64,000 bases of DNA, taken from assembly GCF_901543175.1 (NCBI RefSeq), contig NZ_LR594040.1, positions 992,001 to 1,056,000 of the forward strand. Direction: 5' to 3'. Position numbers and translations under genes: made by a program. Position 1 is the first letter of the stretch; each line of letters opens with the position of its first letter. This DNA comes from Streptococcus australis (GTDB taxonomy: Bacteria; Bacillota; Bacilli; Lactobacillales; Streptococcaceae). Under the pieces are notes generated by a model. The model did not search any database. It was not told the DNA's origin and worked only from the letters and a program-made list of their open reading frames with translations. Shown piece after piece: positions 36,519 through 48,970 of the stretch.

Positions 36519-38436
36519 TTTCTACTCCTTTTTGGGTTTTATTTGTGACGGTTTTAGTTGGTTTCAAGCGTCGTTTAATCTTCCAGATACTTGCTCCCAT
36601 AGCTGGCAGGGTAAAGGTCAAGGTCTGCTTATAATCCTTCCATAATCCTTCTTGAGTTTGAACTGTTTGGTTGTGTTCTTTCCACACTCCTCCCCATTCT
36701 TCTAATTCTGTATTCCAAACTTCTTCATAGACACCTGCAACAGGAAGTCCGATTGTAAAGTCTTTCCGTTCAACTGGTGCCATATTAAAGACGCAGACTA
36801 ACATCTCATCTTTTTTACTCTTGCGAATAAAGGAAAGGACACTTTGGTCTCTATTATCAGCATCGATGATTTCAATACCGTCATAGCTAGTATCAATCTC
36901 CCAAAGACAACGATGGTCTTTGTAAAATTGATTAAGCTGCGAAGTAAAATGTTTCATCTTAGAGTTCATGTAATCTTCTAAGTTTGACCATTCTAATTGC
37001 TCTTCAGATTTCCACTCTAAGAATTGCCCGTATTCACTTCCCATAAAGAGCAATTTCTTACCAGGGTGGCAAATTTGATAGGTGTAAAGATTGCGCAAGC
37101 CGGCAAATTGATTATAACGATCGCCCCACATCTTGTGCATCATACTCTTCTTGCCGTGAACGACTTCATCGTGTGAAAATGGTAAGAGGTAGTTTTCTTT
37201 GAAAACATACATGAAACTGAAAGTCACTAGATTGAAATCATACTTACGATAAATAGGATCTTCCTCATAGAAACGAAGAATATCATTCATCCAGCCCATA
37301 TTCCACTTATAGTCAAAGCCAAGTCCACCAGCCTCTCTCGAACCAGTAATCTGGGTAGCTGACGAGCTTTCTTCTGCTATCATCATCACATCTGGATGTT
37401 CTAACTTAATCACATCATTCAATCGTCGAAGGAAATAGTAACCTTCGTAGTTGAGGTTACCACCATCTTTGTTAGGAGTCCATGGAGCATTATCATAGTC
37501 TAGGTAGAGCATATTGCTGACTGCATCGACACGAATACCATCTAAATGATAAAACTCAATCCAGTGTTTAATACTAGAAATCAAGAAAGACTGAACTTCA
37601 TTCTTCCCAAGGTCAAAGTTAAGAGCTCCCCAACCGTAGTTATGAGCCTTGTTGTGGTCTTGGTATTCAAAGGTCGGAGTTCCATCGTAATAAGCAAGGG
37701 CGTCATCATTGATAGTGAAATGACCTGGAACCCAGTCCACAATTACACCGATGTTATTTAAATGGCATTCCTCAACAAAATCTTGGAATTCCTCTGGTCG
37801 CCCATAAGAGTGCTCCATAGCAAAGTAACCCATAAGCTGGTAGCCCCAACTCAATCCAAGGGGGTGAGCCATTAAAGGCATAAACTCGATGTGAGTGTAG
37901 TTCATCTCAACAAGGTATGGAATGAGTTCTTCCTTAAGTTGTGCAAAGCTGTATGGACTACCATCTGGATTTCTTTTCCAAGATCCAGCGTGGGCTTCAT
38001 AAATATTGACTGGTCTCTCAAAAAAGCCCCAGCGTTTTCTCCTAGCTAGCCAAAGACCATCTTTCCATTTTTTCTCTGGAATATCAGTCAGGATGGCTCC
38101 AGTCTCTGGGCGAGCCTCAAAACGAACCGCCAATGGATCAATTTTCATAATCTGGTGCCCATTTGCACGCGTGATATGATACTTATAAATCTGCCCTTCA
38201 TGAGCCAGACTTGTGAAGACTTCCCAAACACCCGATTCATTCCGTACCATAGGAATTTGGTGTTCTGTCCAGTTTGTAAAATCACCAACTAAGTGCACAG
38301 CCTGGGCGTTGGGTGCCCAAACACGGAAAGTAAAACCAATTTCTCCGTCTTTTTCCTCTTTATGTGCTCCTAGATAGTGCTGAAGATGAAAATTTTCTCC
38401 AGTAGTGAAGGTTCTCAATGCTTCTTGATTATTCAT
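36508..38436 (-). CDS. glgB: 1,4-alpha-glucan branching enzyme
   Basis: The 642-residue GH13 enzyme forms alpha-1,6 branches. An N-terminal CBM48 ([20 protein letters not shown], residues about 33-52) precedes the (beta/alpha)8 barrel. Catalytic segments are [23 protein letters not shown] (Asp nucleophile), [10 protein letters not shown] (acid Glu) and [14 protein letters not shown]-terminal beta domain ends [13 protein letters not shown]. It is the first gene of the glg operon, with a consensus promoter, a cre-like site in the leader and an AAAGGGGAT ribosome site. Confidence 0.96.
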   Translation of the reverse strand: MNNQEALRTFTTGENFHLQHYLGAHKEEKDGEIGFTFRVWAPNAQAVHLVGDFTNWTEHQIPMVRNESGVWEVFTSLAHEGQIYKYHITRANGHQIMKIDPLAVRFEARPETGAILTDIPEKKWKDGLWLARRKRWGFFERPVNIYEAHAGSWKRNPDGSPYSFAQLKEELIPYLVEMNYTHIEFMPLMAHPLGLSWGYQLMGYFAMEHSYGRPEEFQDFVEECHLNNIGVIVDWVPGHFTINDDALAYYDGTPTFEYQDHNKAHNYGWGALNFDLGKNEVQSFLISSIKHWIEFYHLDGIRVDAVSNMLYLDYDNAPWTPNKDGGNLNYEGYYFLRRLNDVIKLEHPDVMMIAEESSSATQITGSREAGGLGFDYKWNMGWMNDILRFYEEDPIYRKYDFNLVTFSFMYVFKENYLLPFSHDEVVHGKKSMMHKMWGDRYNQFAGLRNLYTYQICHPGKKLLFMGSEYGQFLEWKSEEQLEWSNLEDYMNSKMKHFTSQLNQFYKDHRCLWEIDTSYDGIEIIDADNRDQSVLSFIRKSKKDEMLVCVFNMAPVERKDFTIGLPVAGVYEEVWNTELEEWGGVWKEHNQTVQTQEGLWKDYKQTLTFTLPAMGASIWKIKRRLKPTKTVTNKTQKGVENEE

Positions 38437-38453
38437 CCAATCCCCTTTCTTTT

Positions 38454-38504
38454 TGTAAGCGTTTTCTATATTTCCATTATACTATCTTTTAAAAGAACTT
38501 TCAA
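38454..38504 (-). promoter_or_regulatory. glg operon promoter and cre site
   Basis: TTGAAA (38499-38504), a 17-bp spacer and TATAAT (38476-38481) form a near-consensus promoter. AGAAAACGCTTACA (38454-38467) lies just after the transcription start and closely fits the cre consensus, so CcpA probably blocks elongation when rapid sugars are present. The CcpA role is inferred. Confidence 0.82.
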
Positions 38505-38671
38505 GCAGTTTACGGAATTTCTTAAAAAATATCTTGAAAATTTTGGAAAAATTATCTTAACTTAGCTTTCACTCATTTCAGAGGGAAAATAATAATTTCC
38601 ATATATTTTTTTATTATAATACCAGAATATTCGTTTTTTATCAATTTTAAACTGTAATTTTTTGAAAAAAA

Positions 38672-38701
38672 TAAAATCAGGAAGCCCTTTTCCTGATTTT
38701 A
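38672..38701 (-). terminator. Terminator of gapN
   Basis: AAAATCAGGAA pairs with TTTCCTGATTTT, and the minus-strand side leads into ATTTTTTTC. Confidence 0.9.
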
Positions 38702-38705
38702 TAGA

Positions 38706-40130
38706 TTATTTCACATCAAAAACAATGGATTTTACGTTTGTCATTGCTTCGATACTATATTTAATTCCTTGTACTCCTGCACCAGAACCTTTTACACCAA
38801 GGAATGGGAAATTATCTGGCCCACGTTGCGTTTTATTATTAATGTGAACAGTACCGACTTCAAGTTTTTCAGCGATTTCAAACGCTTTTTTAAAGTCATT
38901 TGTGAATACGGATGATTGAAGACCGAACTCAGATTCATTGGCAATTGCTACCGCTTCATTTGCATCAGAAACACGGATAATTGGCAGAACAGGACCAAAC
39001 GGTTCTTCCCATGCTAATTTCATATCTCTTGTGACATAATCAAAAAGTCCTGGCCAAATGAGATTGCCCTCACGTTTGATTGGACTGAGCGATTTGGCAC
39101 CCTTTTCCTGAGCATCTTCAATCAATCCCCAGATGAAGTCAGCTGAAGCATTATCAATAACAGGTGTGATATCAGCATTGTCAAATGGGTCACCAACGGT
39201 TAGCTTAGCAACTTCTGCTTGAAGTAATTCAGCCAATTTATCCGCTACACTTTCCACAACCAAAACACGTTTGATAGCGGTACAACGCTGACCAGAATAG
39301 CTAAATGCACCACCTACGATTTGTTTAGCTGCGTGTTCCAAGTCTGCATCTTCGAGAACAATTGCTGCATCTTTTCCACCAAGTTCAAGCATGATAGGAC
39401 GCATTCCAGCTAAACGACCGATTCGCTCACCAATTGGAGTCGAGCCAGTAAAGTTGATAAAGTTAACTTCTTTGTGTTCAATGATATAGTCACCGATTTC
39501 AGAACCTCGTCCAGTTATCGTATTAAATACTCCTGCTGGAATACCTGCCTCATCAAAAGCCTTGGCTAATAACAGACCTGAGATAGATCCTTGTGTTGGC
39601 GGTTTAAACATGACGACATTCCCTGCAATCAAAGCCGGAGCAATCTTAGATCCAGAAAGGTTAACTGGATAGTTAAATGGCGCGATAGCTAAAACGACAC
39701 CAACTGGCTCACGACGGACAACGGCTAGTTTGTTTTTACTTGCAGCTTCAAAACCGCCACCTTCCATTGCTTGTCCAGTGATACGGAGACCTTCTTCAGC
39801 AGCAAAACGAATCAAATCTGCTGTACGTACTACTTCTCCAATGGCTGCTTTTATCCCTTTAGCAACCTCTTTGGCAAGAATTGTACCAATTTTTTCCTTA
39901 TCGCGTTCTAAAACAGCTGCTACCTTATGCAGATAGGCTGCACGTTCAACTGGTGCTAAATCACGCCATGCTGGGAGAGCTGCACGCGCAGCTTTCATAG
40001 CCTCATCTACTTCAGCCTGACTCATAGCTGGTACTGTCCCCAGCTTTTCCTGATTAATGGGTGAATAGATTGTAATTTCCTTTTCAGATGATTTCCAATT
40101 TCCATTTACTAAATTCTGATAATTTGTCAA
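38706..40130 (-). CDS. gapN: NADP-dependent non-phosphorylating glyceraldehyde-3-phosphate dehydrogenase
   Basis: GapN oxidises glyceraldehyde 3-phosphate straight to 3-phosphoglycerate and is the main NADPH source in streptococci. The aldehyde dehydrogenase motifs are APFNYPVNL, NFTGSTPIGERIG, the Glu in LELGGKDAA and catalytic Cys in GQRCTAIKR, then WEEPFGPVLP. At 474 residues it matches other streptococcal GapN. The start is TTG (MTNYQNLVN), with a strong AGGAGG site nine bases upstream. It is monocistronic, with an AT-rich operator-like palindrome upstream. Confidence 0.96.
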   Translation of the reverse strand: MTNYQNLVNGNWKSSEKEITIYSPINQEKLGTVPAMSQAEVDEAMKAARAALPAWRDLAPVERAAYLHKVAAVLERDKEKIGTILAKEVAKGIKAAIGEVVRTADLIRFAAEEGLRITGQAMEGGGFEAASKNKLAVVRREPVGVVLAIAPFNYPVNLSGSKIAPALIAGNVVMFKPPTQGSISGLLLAKAFDEAGIPAGVFNTITGRGSEIGDYIIEHKEVNFINFTGSTPIGERIGRLAGMRPIMLELGGKDAAIVLEDADLEHAAKQIVGGAFSYSGQRCTAIKRVLVVESVADKLAELLQAEVAKLTVGDPFDNADITPVIDNASADFIWGLIEDAQEKGAKSLSPIKREGNLIWPGLFDYVTRDMKLAWEEPFGPVLPIIRVSDANEAVAIANESEFGLQSSVFTNDFKKAFEIAEKLEVGTVHINNKTQRGPDNFPFLGVKGSGAGVQGIKYSIEAMTNVKSIVFDVK

Positions 40131-40195
40131 ATTCTCTTCCTCCTGAAAATTATTAAGACTTATTTTATCAAATTTTCAGAAAATTACAACCCTTT

Positions 40196-40224
40196 TTGTG
40201 AAAAAATTGAGATTTTTTTCACAA
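40196..40224. promoter_or_regulatory. Operator-like inverted repeat upstream of gapN
   Basis: TTGTGAAAAAAT and ATTTTTTTCACAA are near-perfect arms around TGAG. On the minus strand it lies before a likely promoter (TTGTAA, 16 bp, TAAAAT). The TTGTGAA half-sites recall Rex operators, but the spacing is longer than the usual 18-20-bp site. Function is inferred. Confidence 0.5.
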
Positions 40225-40286
40225 TCTTGATCCTTCAAATTATTTGAAACTTAATTCTACTCTTCATTAAAAACCTCATAAATGAC

Positions 40287-40316
40287 AAAAAGGATTAGAT
40301 AATCTAACCCTTTTTT
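40287..40316 (-). terminator. Terminator of pulA
   Basis: GGGTTAGAT and ATCTAATCC pair around a short loop, with TTTTT on the minus-strand side, 11 bp after the pulA stop. Confidence 0.85.
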
Positions 40317-40326
40317 CTACATTAAT

Positions 40327-42612
40327 TTATGAGAGCACTTTTAAAACTGCGACACTAATATCATCAATAACATTTTCTTGTTTTGAACGACTGTTGGTAA
40401 GGAACATTTCAAGCTTACCTGCATTTTCAAAGTAGAAGGAAGTTCCCTTAGCATTGAATACCACCAATAAGTGCTCTGCTCCACCGTGAATCTCGTAAAC
40501 AATCCAGCCACTATTCTCAGCAGCTGTATGGACAAAGACATGACGGTAAATTTCTTCATATGTTGGATAAGAGAAGGCACTGATTTGCGTTTTTAGGCGG
40601 ATAATCTGACGAATAAACTCAATGCTGTCTTGGCGTTCATTGATCAGATCCCAGTTGACTTGGTTAACACTGTCCGGAGCATTATAGCTATTCATAGCAC
40701 GTTCTCGGTCTGCAGGAGTTAGTTCTCCATGTTCACCAGTTGGAATCAACTTAGTTCGTCCAAACTCTTGACCTAGTTCTATAAAGGCCATTCCTTGCAT
40801 GAGAAGATTCATAGCTGTCGCTGTCTCAACCTTGCGCATAATCTGGTCGGAACTCTTATCAGGATGAAGGGTTGCTAGCAAGTCATGAAGATTGTAATTG
40901 TCATGAGCTTCAACATAGTTGAGAACTTGGTTTGGACTGAGATAAGATCCCAACTCTCGGCTACCAAGAATAGCCTTGGCGACGATTGGTTCTGTAGCAG
41001 CACCACTCACAAATCCTGATTTGATTGCTCCATAAACTTCTCCTCCTTTGATCGCATCACGCTGATTATCGTTAAAGAAACCTATATTTGGCATCTGATA
41101 GGCGTTATCCTTCTTAGCCTTGTCATAAGGAGCAAGACCTGTTCCCATATCCCAGCCTTCTCCATAAGTGAGAATACGCGGATCGACCTCATCCAGTGCC
41201 CAACGAATTGCCTGCATAGTTTTGACATCATGAATGCCCATCAAGTCGAAACGGAAACCGTCAATATTGTATTCTTTCACCCAATAAAGGATGGAATCAA
41301 TCATATACTTGCGGAACATCTCGTGTTCACTTGCAGTTTCATTTCCTACCCCCGTACCGTTTTGAAAAGTTCCATCACGATTCATACGATAGAAATAATC
41401 GGGAACAGTTGTCTGGAATGGAGCGTCCACTGTTGAGAAGGTATGGTTATAAACCACGTCCATAATGACACCGATTCCTGCATCATGATAAGCCTGAATC
41501 ATGGTCTTGAGGTCTCGAATAACTTGTCCGGGATCATCTGGATTGCTAGAGAAGCTCGTTTCTGGTGCGTTGTAGTTTTGAGGGTCATAGCCCCAGTTAT
41601 AGGTTACATTTCCATCTTGATCATATTCCTTATGACGATCAAAGATGGGTTGAAGTTGAACATAGTTGCAACCAAGTTCTTTAATATAGTCAAAGGCGGT
41701 TGCTTGACCGTACTGGTTAACTGTTCCAGTCTGAGCAGCACCCAAGAAGGTTCCGCGGAGTTCTTCAGGAACACCAGATGTAGGCGATTTGGTAAAATCA
41801 CGAATATGCATTTCACAGATAACTGCTTTACATGGATTCTCCAAACGCCATGGCGCTTCTGTCCCATGTTTGACTTTGAATCCTTCTACTTGTCTGTCTT
41901 GATGAGAAAGAATTACGGAACGTTTTCCGTCAGGACTTGTGGCAATCGTGTAAGGGTCTCTCGTCAAAGTCTGGTGGTGAGGAAATTCAATCTGATACTG
42001 ATAAGCCTTACCAGCAAGATTTTCATTCAGGTCTACACTCCAAACACCAATGGTATTGTACTTATGACTGTATGAATAGCTATTCCCACGCTCTAGATTA
42101 AAGGTTTTCCAAATCGGTGCATCGTTACTAGTGTTTTCATAGACAACCACCTGAACAGCTGTAGCTGTTGGAGCCCAGAGTTTAAAGCTTGTCTGGTAGT
42201 CTGAGATACTATATCCTAACTCTCCTTGATATCCCCAGTGATGATCAAAGCTTGCGCTATGGATGGCTTTATCAAAGGCAAAAGGATTTTGATCTTTATA
42301 GTAAGGACTAGCAATGGCTGGGTTTTCAGAATAATAAACAGTCTCGTCGCCCTCTAAAATCCATGCTTCTGTTAGCAAGGGATAGTAGTTAAAACGTACA
42401 AGATATTCTTTTAGTACACCATCTATCTCGGCTTTGAAGGTGAAACTATCCACCTTTTCCTGACTGGTCACGGTAAAAGAAAACTGAAGACCAAAATAAG
42501 TGGTCTCTGAAGTTAAAGAGCTTTTGTTTTCATCTCGGTCTGTGCTAAATGAGCAAGCTGTATAATCTCCATTTTTTCTATGAAAATGGAGGAGAACGGG
42601 ATAATTGTACAT
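40327..42612 (-). CDS. pulA: Type I pullulanase (cytoplasmic debranching enzyme)
   Basis: The 761-residue GH13_14 enzyme cleaves alpha-1,6 links of glycogen and maltodextrin branches. The type I hallmark YNWGYDPQNYNAPE is present, with catalytic segments GVIMDVVYNHTF, DGFRFDLMGIHD (Asp nucleophile), ILTYGEGWDMGT (Glu) and YVEAHDNYNLHD. A CBM48 domain comes first. No signal peptide, LPXTG anchor or extra starch-binding domains are seen, unlike the surface pullulanase SpuA, so it acts inside the cell, fitting its place beside the glg operon. Confidence 0.93.
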   Translation of the reverse strand: MYNYPVLLHFHRKNGDYTACSFSTDRDENKSSLTSETTYFGLQFSFTVTSQEKVDSFTFKAEIDGVLKEYLVRFNYYPLLTEAWILEGDETVYYSENPAIASPYYKDQNPFAFDKAIHSASFDHHWGYQGELGYSISDYQTSFKLWAPTATAVQVVVYENTSNDAPIWKTFNLERGNSYSYSHKYNTIGVWSVDLNENLAGKAYQYQIEFPHHQTLTRDPYTIATSPDGKRSVILSHQDRQVEGFKVKHGTEAPWRLENPCKAVICEMHIRDFTKSPTSGVPEELRGTFLGAAQTGTVNQYGQATAFDYIKELGCNYVQLQPIFDRHKEYDQDGNVTYNWGYDPQNYNAPETSFSSNPDDPGQVIRDLKTMIQAYHDAGIGVIMDVVYNHTFSTVDAPFQTTVPDYFYRMNRDGTFQNGTGVGNETASEHEMFRKYMIDSILYWVKEYNIDGFRFDLMGIHDVKTMQAIRWALDEVDPRILTYGEGWDMGTGLAPYDKAKKDNAYQMPNIGFFNDNQRDAIKGGEVYGAIKSGFVSGAATEPIVAKAILGSRELGSYLSPNQVLNYVEAHDNYNLHDLLATLHPDKSSDQIMRKVETATAMNLLMQGMAFIELGQEFGRTKLIPTGEHGELTPADRERAMNSYNAPDSVNQVNWDLINERQDSIEFIRQIIRLKTQISAFSYPTYEEIYRHVFVHTAAENSGWIVYEIHGGAEHLLVVFNAKGTSFYFENAGKLEMFLTNSRSKQENVIDDISVAVLKVLS

Positions 42613-42743
42613 GTTTTTTCCTAATTTCTAATTTCTATTTTAATTTATTTGATTCTGATGGATTCAGTTGGCATTTAATCACGATGGACAATAGATTTTA
42701 ACCATGTCAAAACACATCAGGAGAGATAGTTTTCAACTATTCT

Positions 42744-44711
<1,968 letters not shown>

Positions 44712-44792
44712 TTACCACAAAGCAAGCCCTCCTCACAATAGAGAAGGACTGAAAAATGGTTAGTATTGAAATATTTTCTAAAGATAGTGAGG

Positions 44793-45968
44793 TTATGAGT
44801 CTTTTTCAAAATGACTTCGTACGTAAACAAGGGATAGACAAGACAGGATAACGACCCCGCTTCCGATTATCAGAAAGGAAGAGAGGTGTACACTTGGCAG
44901 CACTGTCATAAAGCCTTTTGCAATTGGCATAAATAGGATGGCTAAGGTAAAAATGGTGCTTAGGACTCTTCCCAAGTATTCCCCCTCAACCTTGGTTTGC
45001 ACCTGAGTAAAAAAGTGAATATTAAAAATCGTCATAAACAGTTCACAAACTAAATTTCCAGAAAAGGAAAGAAAAGTTGGCAGTGGTAATCCCATCATAA
45101 AAACTCCAACTCCAGTCAAAGTCAATAGAATCAAAAGATTATAAACACTTGCCTTTATTTTACTAGCTAGAAGAGCTCCGATAATCGAACCAATAGCGCC
45201 CATAGTCAAAATACTCGCATAAGCTCCTTCTACCCCGTAAAGTCGATTTGAAAAAGGGAGGAGAAATTCAAAAGCTGCAAAAAAGAAATTAACACTGGAA
45301 GCTACTAACAAAAGGAAAAAGATCTCTTGCTGGCGCCAGATATAGCGAATCCCTTCTTTCATATCAGCAAAAATATTTTTCCAGCTGAAAGTCTTTTTCT
45401 CTTGTTCCTGAGTCTCTTTTTTAGGGAGAAAGGCTACTAGGCTAAATGCGATGAAAAAACTAATGGCATCTAAAACAAGAGTCATATGGAGACTGGCAAA
45501 TTGTAAAACGATGAAAGAAAGTACAGGGGAGCTAACACCTACAACCTGCAAAACGAGCTCTAAGCGAGCATTATAGGTCACAATCTCGTCTTTTTCTACA
45601 ACCTCAGTTATAATAGCTTTGTTGGCTGTACGAGAAAATGCAAAGGCAACCGCCTGAACAATATTGGCGAAGATCAGAGCAGCAATCATCAAGCTATCAT
45701 TTCTGATGAAAGAAATAGCTAAACAGAGAATACCACAAACCAAGTCTGTCGTCATCAAAATTTTGCGACGCGAAAAGCGGTCTGAAATCACTCCGCCAAA
45801 GGGATTGACCAGAATCGATGTGACGAGTTCAGAAATTTGATAAATCCCAAGAACAGTCTGTCCTATCCCCATTGATGCCAACCAAACACTATTTCCATAA
45901 TCATAGAGCATATTTCCTATCCTATTAATAGCCCCACGACTAATCAACTGGATTGCATGTCGATTCAT
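44793..45968 (-). CDS. MFS transporter, macrolide-efflux-like
   Basis: The protein of about 391 residues has some 11-12 hydrophobic segments with the MFS loop motif GGVISDRFSRRKILMTTD (residues about 53-70). It resembles the EntS/MefA-like group (MFS_3), which exports macrolides or siderophores, but the substrate is unknown. I chose MNRHAIQLIS because GAGGAG lies seven bases before it; the longer frame starts inside that site. It follows the Rgg regulator gene by 80 bp on the same strand, so Rgg may control it. Confidence 0.85.
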   Translation of the reverse strand: MNRHAIQLISRGAINRIGNMLYDYGNSVWLASMGIGQTVLGIYQISELVTSILVNPFGGVISDRFSRRKILMTTDLVCGILCLAISFIRNDSLMIAALIFANIVQAVAFAFSRTANKAIITEVVEKDEIVTYNARLELVLQVVGVSSPVLSFIVLQFASLHMTLVLDAISFFIAFSLVAFLPKKETQEQEKKTFSWKNIFADMKEGIRYIWRQQEIFFLLLVASSVNFFFAAFEFLLPFSNRLYGVEGAYASILTMGAIGSIIGALLASKIKASVYNLLILLTLTGVGVFMMGLPLPTFLSFSGNLVCELFMTIFNIHFFTQVQTKVEGEYLGRVLSTIFTLAILFMPIAKGFMTVLPSVHLSSFLIIGSGVVILSCLSLVYVRSHFEKDS

Positions 45969-46048
45969 ATAAAAAGCTCCTCTCAAATTTTGAAACTATT
46001 GTATCAAAACTGAAAGGAGTCTCTTTATTTTTCCCTTATTTGGGAAAT

Positions 46049-46912
46049 TTAAACATTTACAAATTTTTCATAATGTTCCTGATAGTAAGCCACTTGCTCT
46101 GGAAGTCCAAGTACTTCAAAAATATGCATGGCTTCCTGCATTTGACTACAACCCTCTTCTTTCAAGTCTCTCTGGTAGAGGGAGAAACCATTGAGATAAT
46201 GGAAGATATTGCGCTCATAAAGCTTGATACCATTTCCAATCAACTTCTCTACATAGCCCTCAAAATAGTCCGCATCCGCAAAGGACCGATTTTCCAAACA
46301 ATGCTGGTAACAGTTAAGAGCTAAAATCAAAACAAGTTTTCGATGCCGACCAATTTCTTTGTAGTAGTCTTCTCGCTCCATGACTTCTCTGCCAATCCGA
46401 GCCACATAGTCCACATTGTAGAAAGTATAGAGATTCCCGAAAAGAATCAACTCATACATGGTCCATTCTTCTGTTTGGAAAAGATAATCCGCCACCTTTT
46501 CCAAATCACTCTGCCTCATCGTGTAATGAGCATCCCTTTGACAAATCAGACCTTGTAGCAAAATCCAATTCAGCTCAAAATAGAGGGGATTGGTCGAACT
46601 CTTTGCTTTCTCAAGCTGTTCCTTTTGAAGCTTTTGAAAACCTGCAATATCATTTGAATAGTAAAGCGGAATAATCTGTGCCATTAAGGCAACATGTTCA
46701 TGATTTTGAAAATCCCTAGCCTTGTCCATGAAATTTTCAATGGTCACATGAATATTATCCAAAATCTCAAAGAAACGAGAAACTGCTAGATCAGACTCCC
46801 CAAGCTCGAAGCGAGATAACTGAGAGGTTGAACACGATTCACCTGCCGCCTCTTTCAAGGAGTACTTCCCACTTGTTCGAAATTCACGAAATACCTTTCC
46901 AAGATGTTCCAT
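46049..46912 (-). CDS. Rgg/MutR-family transcriptional regulator
   Basis: The 287-residue protein has an N-terminal XRE helix-turn-helix (GKVFREFRTSGKYSLKEAAG, then STSQLSRFELGESDLAVSRF) and a long helical TPR-like repeat domain typical of Rgg proteins. Many Rgg regulators sense short secreted peptides and control a neighbouring gene. No SHP-like peptide gene is seen beside it. I placed the start at MEHLGKVF, two bases after the ABC-F stop, with GGAG 10 bases upstream. Likely targets are the adjacent MFS gene or the operon itself. Confidence 0.86.
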   Translation of the reverse strand: MEHLGKVFREFRTSGKYSLKEAAGESCSTSQLSRFELGESDLAVSRFFEILDNIHVTIENFMDKARDFQNHEHVALMAQIIPLYYSNDIAGFQKLQKEQLEKAKSSTNPLYFELNWILLQGLICQRDAHYTMRQSDLEKVADYLFQTEEWTMYELILFGNLYTFYNVDYVARIGREVMEREDYYKEIGRHRKLVLILALNCYQHCLENRSFADADYFEGYVEKLIGNGIKLYERNIFHYLNGFSLYQRDLKEEGCSQMQEAMHIFEVLGLPEQVAYYQEHYEKFVNV

Positions 46913-46914
46913 CT

Positions 46915-48816
46915 TTACACCTGCTCCGATAATTCTTCCCATTCAAGCATAGCCTCTTCCTGACGGTGGCTAATTTTGTCCAGTTCAGCTTGCAATTCCA
47001 TGAGTTTTTCGGCATCGTTGGTTTCCAGCATTTGTTCGGAGATGGCTTGAGTTTGAGCTTCTAACGCTTCGATTTCAGTCTCTAAACTCTCTATTTGGCG
47101 CATGAGTTTGCGAGCTTCTTTTTGACTTTCTTTCTGGGCTTGGTAGTCATTGACTGGACTTGCTTCTTTTTCTTTGTTGCTAGTTGAAGGTTGCTCAGTT
47201 TGAATCATTTCTACTTCTGCTTTCTTATCAACATAGTAGTCGTAATCTCCAAGGTAGAGGGTTGAGCCATTCTCAGACAATTCCAAAACATGAGTGGCAA
47301 CACGGTTGATAAAGTAACGGTCGTGACTGACGAAAAGAAGGGTTCCATCAAAGTCAATCAGGGCATTTTCCAATACTTCCTTGCTATCAATATCCAAGTG
47401 GTTGGTCGGCTCGTCAAGAATCAAGAAGTTATTATTTTCCATTGAAAGTTTGGCAAGCAACAAACGAGCTTTCTCGCCACCTGACAGCATCCCGACTGAC
47501 TTTTTAACATCATCTCCTGAGAAAAGAAAGGCACCAAGGCGGTTGCGGATCTCAACTTCTGGAGTCAGTTTAAAATCATTCCAAAGTTCGTCTAGAACCG
47601 TATTACTTGCTGTCAGCTTGCTTTGAGTCTGATCATAGTATCCAACCTCAACATTGGCACCAAAACGCTTCTCTCCCTTGATAAAAGGGATCTGGTCTAC
47701 TATTGACTTGATAAAGGTTGACTTCCCAATGCCATTAGGTCCTACGATGGCAATAGCATTCATCTTACGAAGGTCTAGATTGATAGGCTCTGAAAGTATT
47801 ACCCCATCATAGCCAACAGCCGCATTTTCAACAGTCAATACAACATTGCCCGACGTTTTTTCTGACTGGAAGGTCATGTTGGCTGATTTCTTACCAGCTT
47901 CTGGCTTGTCCAAACGCTCCATTTTTTCCAATTGTTTCCGGCGAGATTGGGCACGTTTGGTCGTTGAAGCTCGTACTAGATTGCGATTGACAAAGTCTTC
48001 CAGAGCAGCGATTTCCTTCTGCTGCTTTTCATAGTTCTTAGCTTCAGTTGCTAGCTTTTGCTCCTTTAACTCAACAAAACGAGAGTAATTGCCTACATAA
48101 CGATCCAAGGAATGCTTGGTCAAATCCAGTGTAACCGTCGCAACCTTGTCCAAAAAATAACGGTCGTGGCTAACAATAATCAGGGCACCGCTATAGTTCA
48201 CCAAATAATTCTCCAACCAGGCAATGGTTTCGATATCCAAGTGGTTGGTCGGCTCGTCCAAGACCAAGAGATTGGGCTTTTCAAGGAGCATTTTAGCCAG
48301 TGCCAGACGAGTATTTTGACCACCTGAAAGCTCAGCAATTTTCATCTGCCACATAGTCTCATCAAACTTGAAACCATTTAAAATCGCTCGAATATCAGCT
48401 TCGTAGGTAAAACCACCAGCCTGACGGAAATTTTCTGACAAACGATCATAATCCACCATCAGTTTATCCAAATTCTCACCAGACTTTTCACCCATTTCCA
48501 ATTCCATCTGACGTAGTTGTCTCTCCGTTCGACGTAAATCATCAAAAACATGGAGCATTTCATCGTAGATGGTATTTTCAGACTCAAAACGGCTATCTTG
48601 GGCTAGGTAAGACAGAGAAACATCTTTTTTCTTATTGATTTCTCCACTAGTTGGCTCCTCTTCTCCAACTAAAATCTTCAACAGAGTCGACTTTCCTGCA
48701 CCATTTTTCCCAACGAGGGCAATCCGATCTCGTTCATCTACTTGCAGGTTTATATTATCAAACAAAAGCTCGCCTGCAAAAGAACGTTCAATTTTATTGG
48801 CTTGTAAAATAATCAT
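46915..48816 (-). CDS. ABC-F family ATPase
   Basis: The 633-residue protein has two ATPase domains and no membrane part. Domain 1 has ALVGKNGAGKSTLLK and LSGGQNTRLALAKMLL; domain 2 has AIVGPNGIGKSTFIKS and LSGGEKARLLLAKLS. The linker and a C-terminal coiled coil (KLMRQIESLETEIEALEAQ) fit the YdiF/Uup subgroup, which acts on ribosomes to relieve stalling or give antibiotic resistance. No Shine-Dalgarno is seen, and an extended -10 (TGCTATACT) ends about 17 bases before the ATG, giving a leader of about ten bases. It is followed by rgg in one operon. Confidence 0.9.
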   Translation of the reverse strand: MIILQANKIERSFAGELLFDNINLQVDERDRIALVGKNGAGKSTLLKILVGEEEPTSGEINKKKDVSLSYLAQDSRFESENTIYDEMLHVFDDLRRTERQLRQMELEMGEKSGENLDKLMVDYDRLSENFRQAGGFTYEADIRAILNGFKFDETMWQMKIAELSGGQNTRLALAKMLLEKPNLLVLDEPTNHLDIETIAWLENYLVNYSGALIIVSHDRYFLDKVATVTLDLTKHSLDRYVGNYSRFVELKEQKLATEAKNYEKQQKEIAALEDFVNRNLVRASTTKRAQSRRKQLEKMERLDKPEAGKKSANMTFQSEKTSGNVVLTVENAAVGYDGVILSEPINLDLRKMNAIAIVGPNGIGKSTFIKSIVDQIPFIKGEKRFGANVEVGYYDQTQSKLTASNTVLDELWNDFKLTPEVEIRNRLGAFLFSGDDVKKSVGMLSGGEKARLLLAKLSMENNNFLILDEPTNHLDIDSKEVLENALIDFDGTLLFVSHDRYFINRVATHVLELSENGSTLYLGDYDYYVDKKAEVEMIQTEQPSTSNKEKEASPVNDYQAQKESQKEARKLMRQIESLETEIEALEAQTQAISEQMLETNDAEKLMELQAELDKISHRQEEAMLEWEELSEQV

Positions 48817-48923
48817 ATAGGTAGTATAGCATGTTTCCCTAAGGGGTTCAAGACTATAGAATCCATTTCATTTCAAGCTTTTTCAGAAAGTTATGCTAAC
48901 GTTTTACTAAAATGATAAATCGT

Positions 48924-48944
48924 GATATAATGAAAGCGATTAAA
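48924..48944 (+). promoter_or_regulatory. pgm promoter and candidate cre site
   Basis: An extended -10 (TGATATAAT, 48923-48931) is followed directly by TGAAAGCGATTAAA, which resembles cre in its first half. The transcription start would fall in this site. CcpA control is inferred. Confidence 0.6.
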
Positions 48945-48970
48945 AGAATTTACAAAAAAGGAGACACTTT

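Noticed and set aside
40196..40224. Standard Rex operator
   Set aside because: The arms match TTGTGAA half-sites but the site is 29 bp with a 4-base centre instead of the usual compact palindrome, so I list it only as operator-like.
41443..42075. 210-codon plus-strand ORF opposite pulA
   Set aside because: Shadow of the conserved pulA frame; no promoter or ribosome site.
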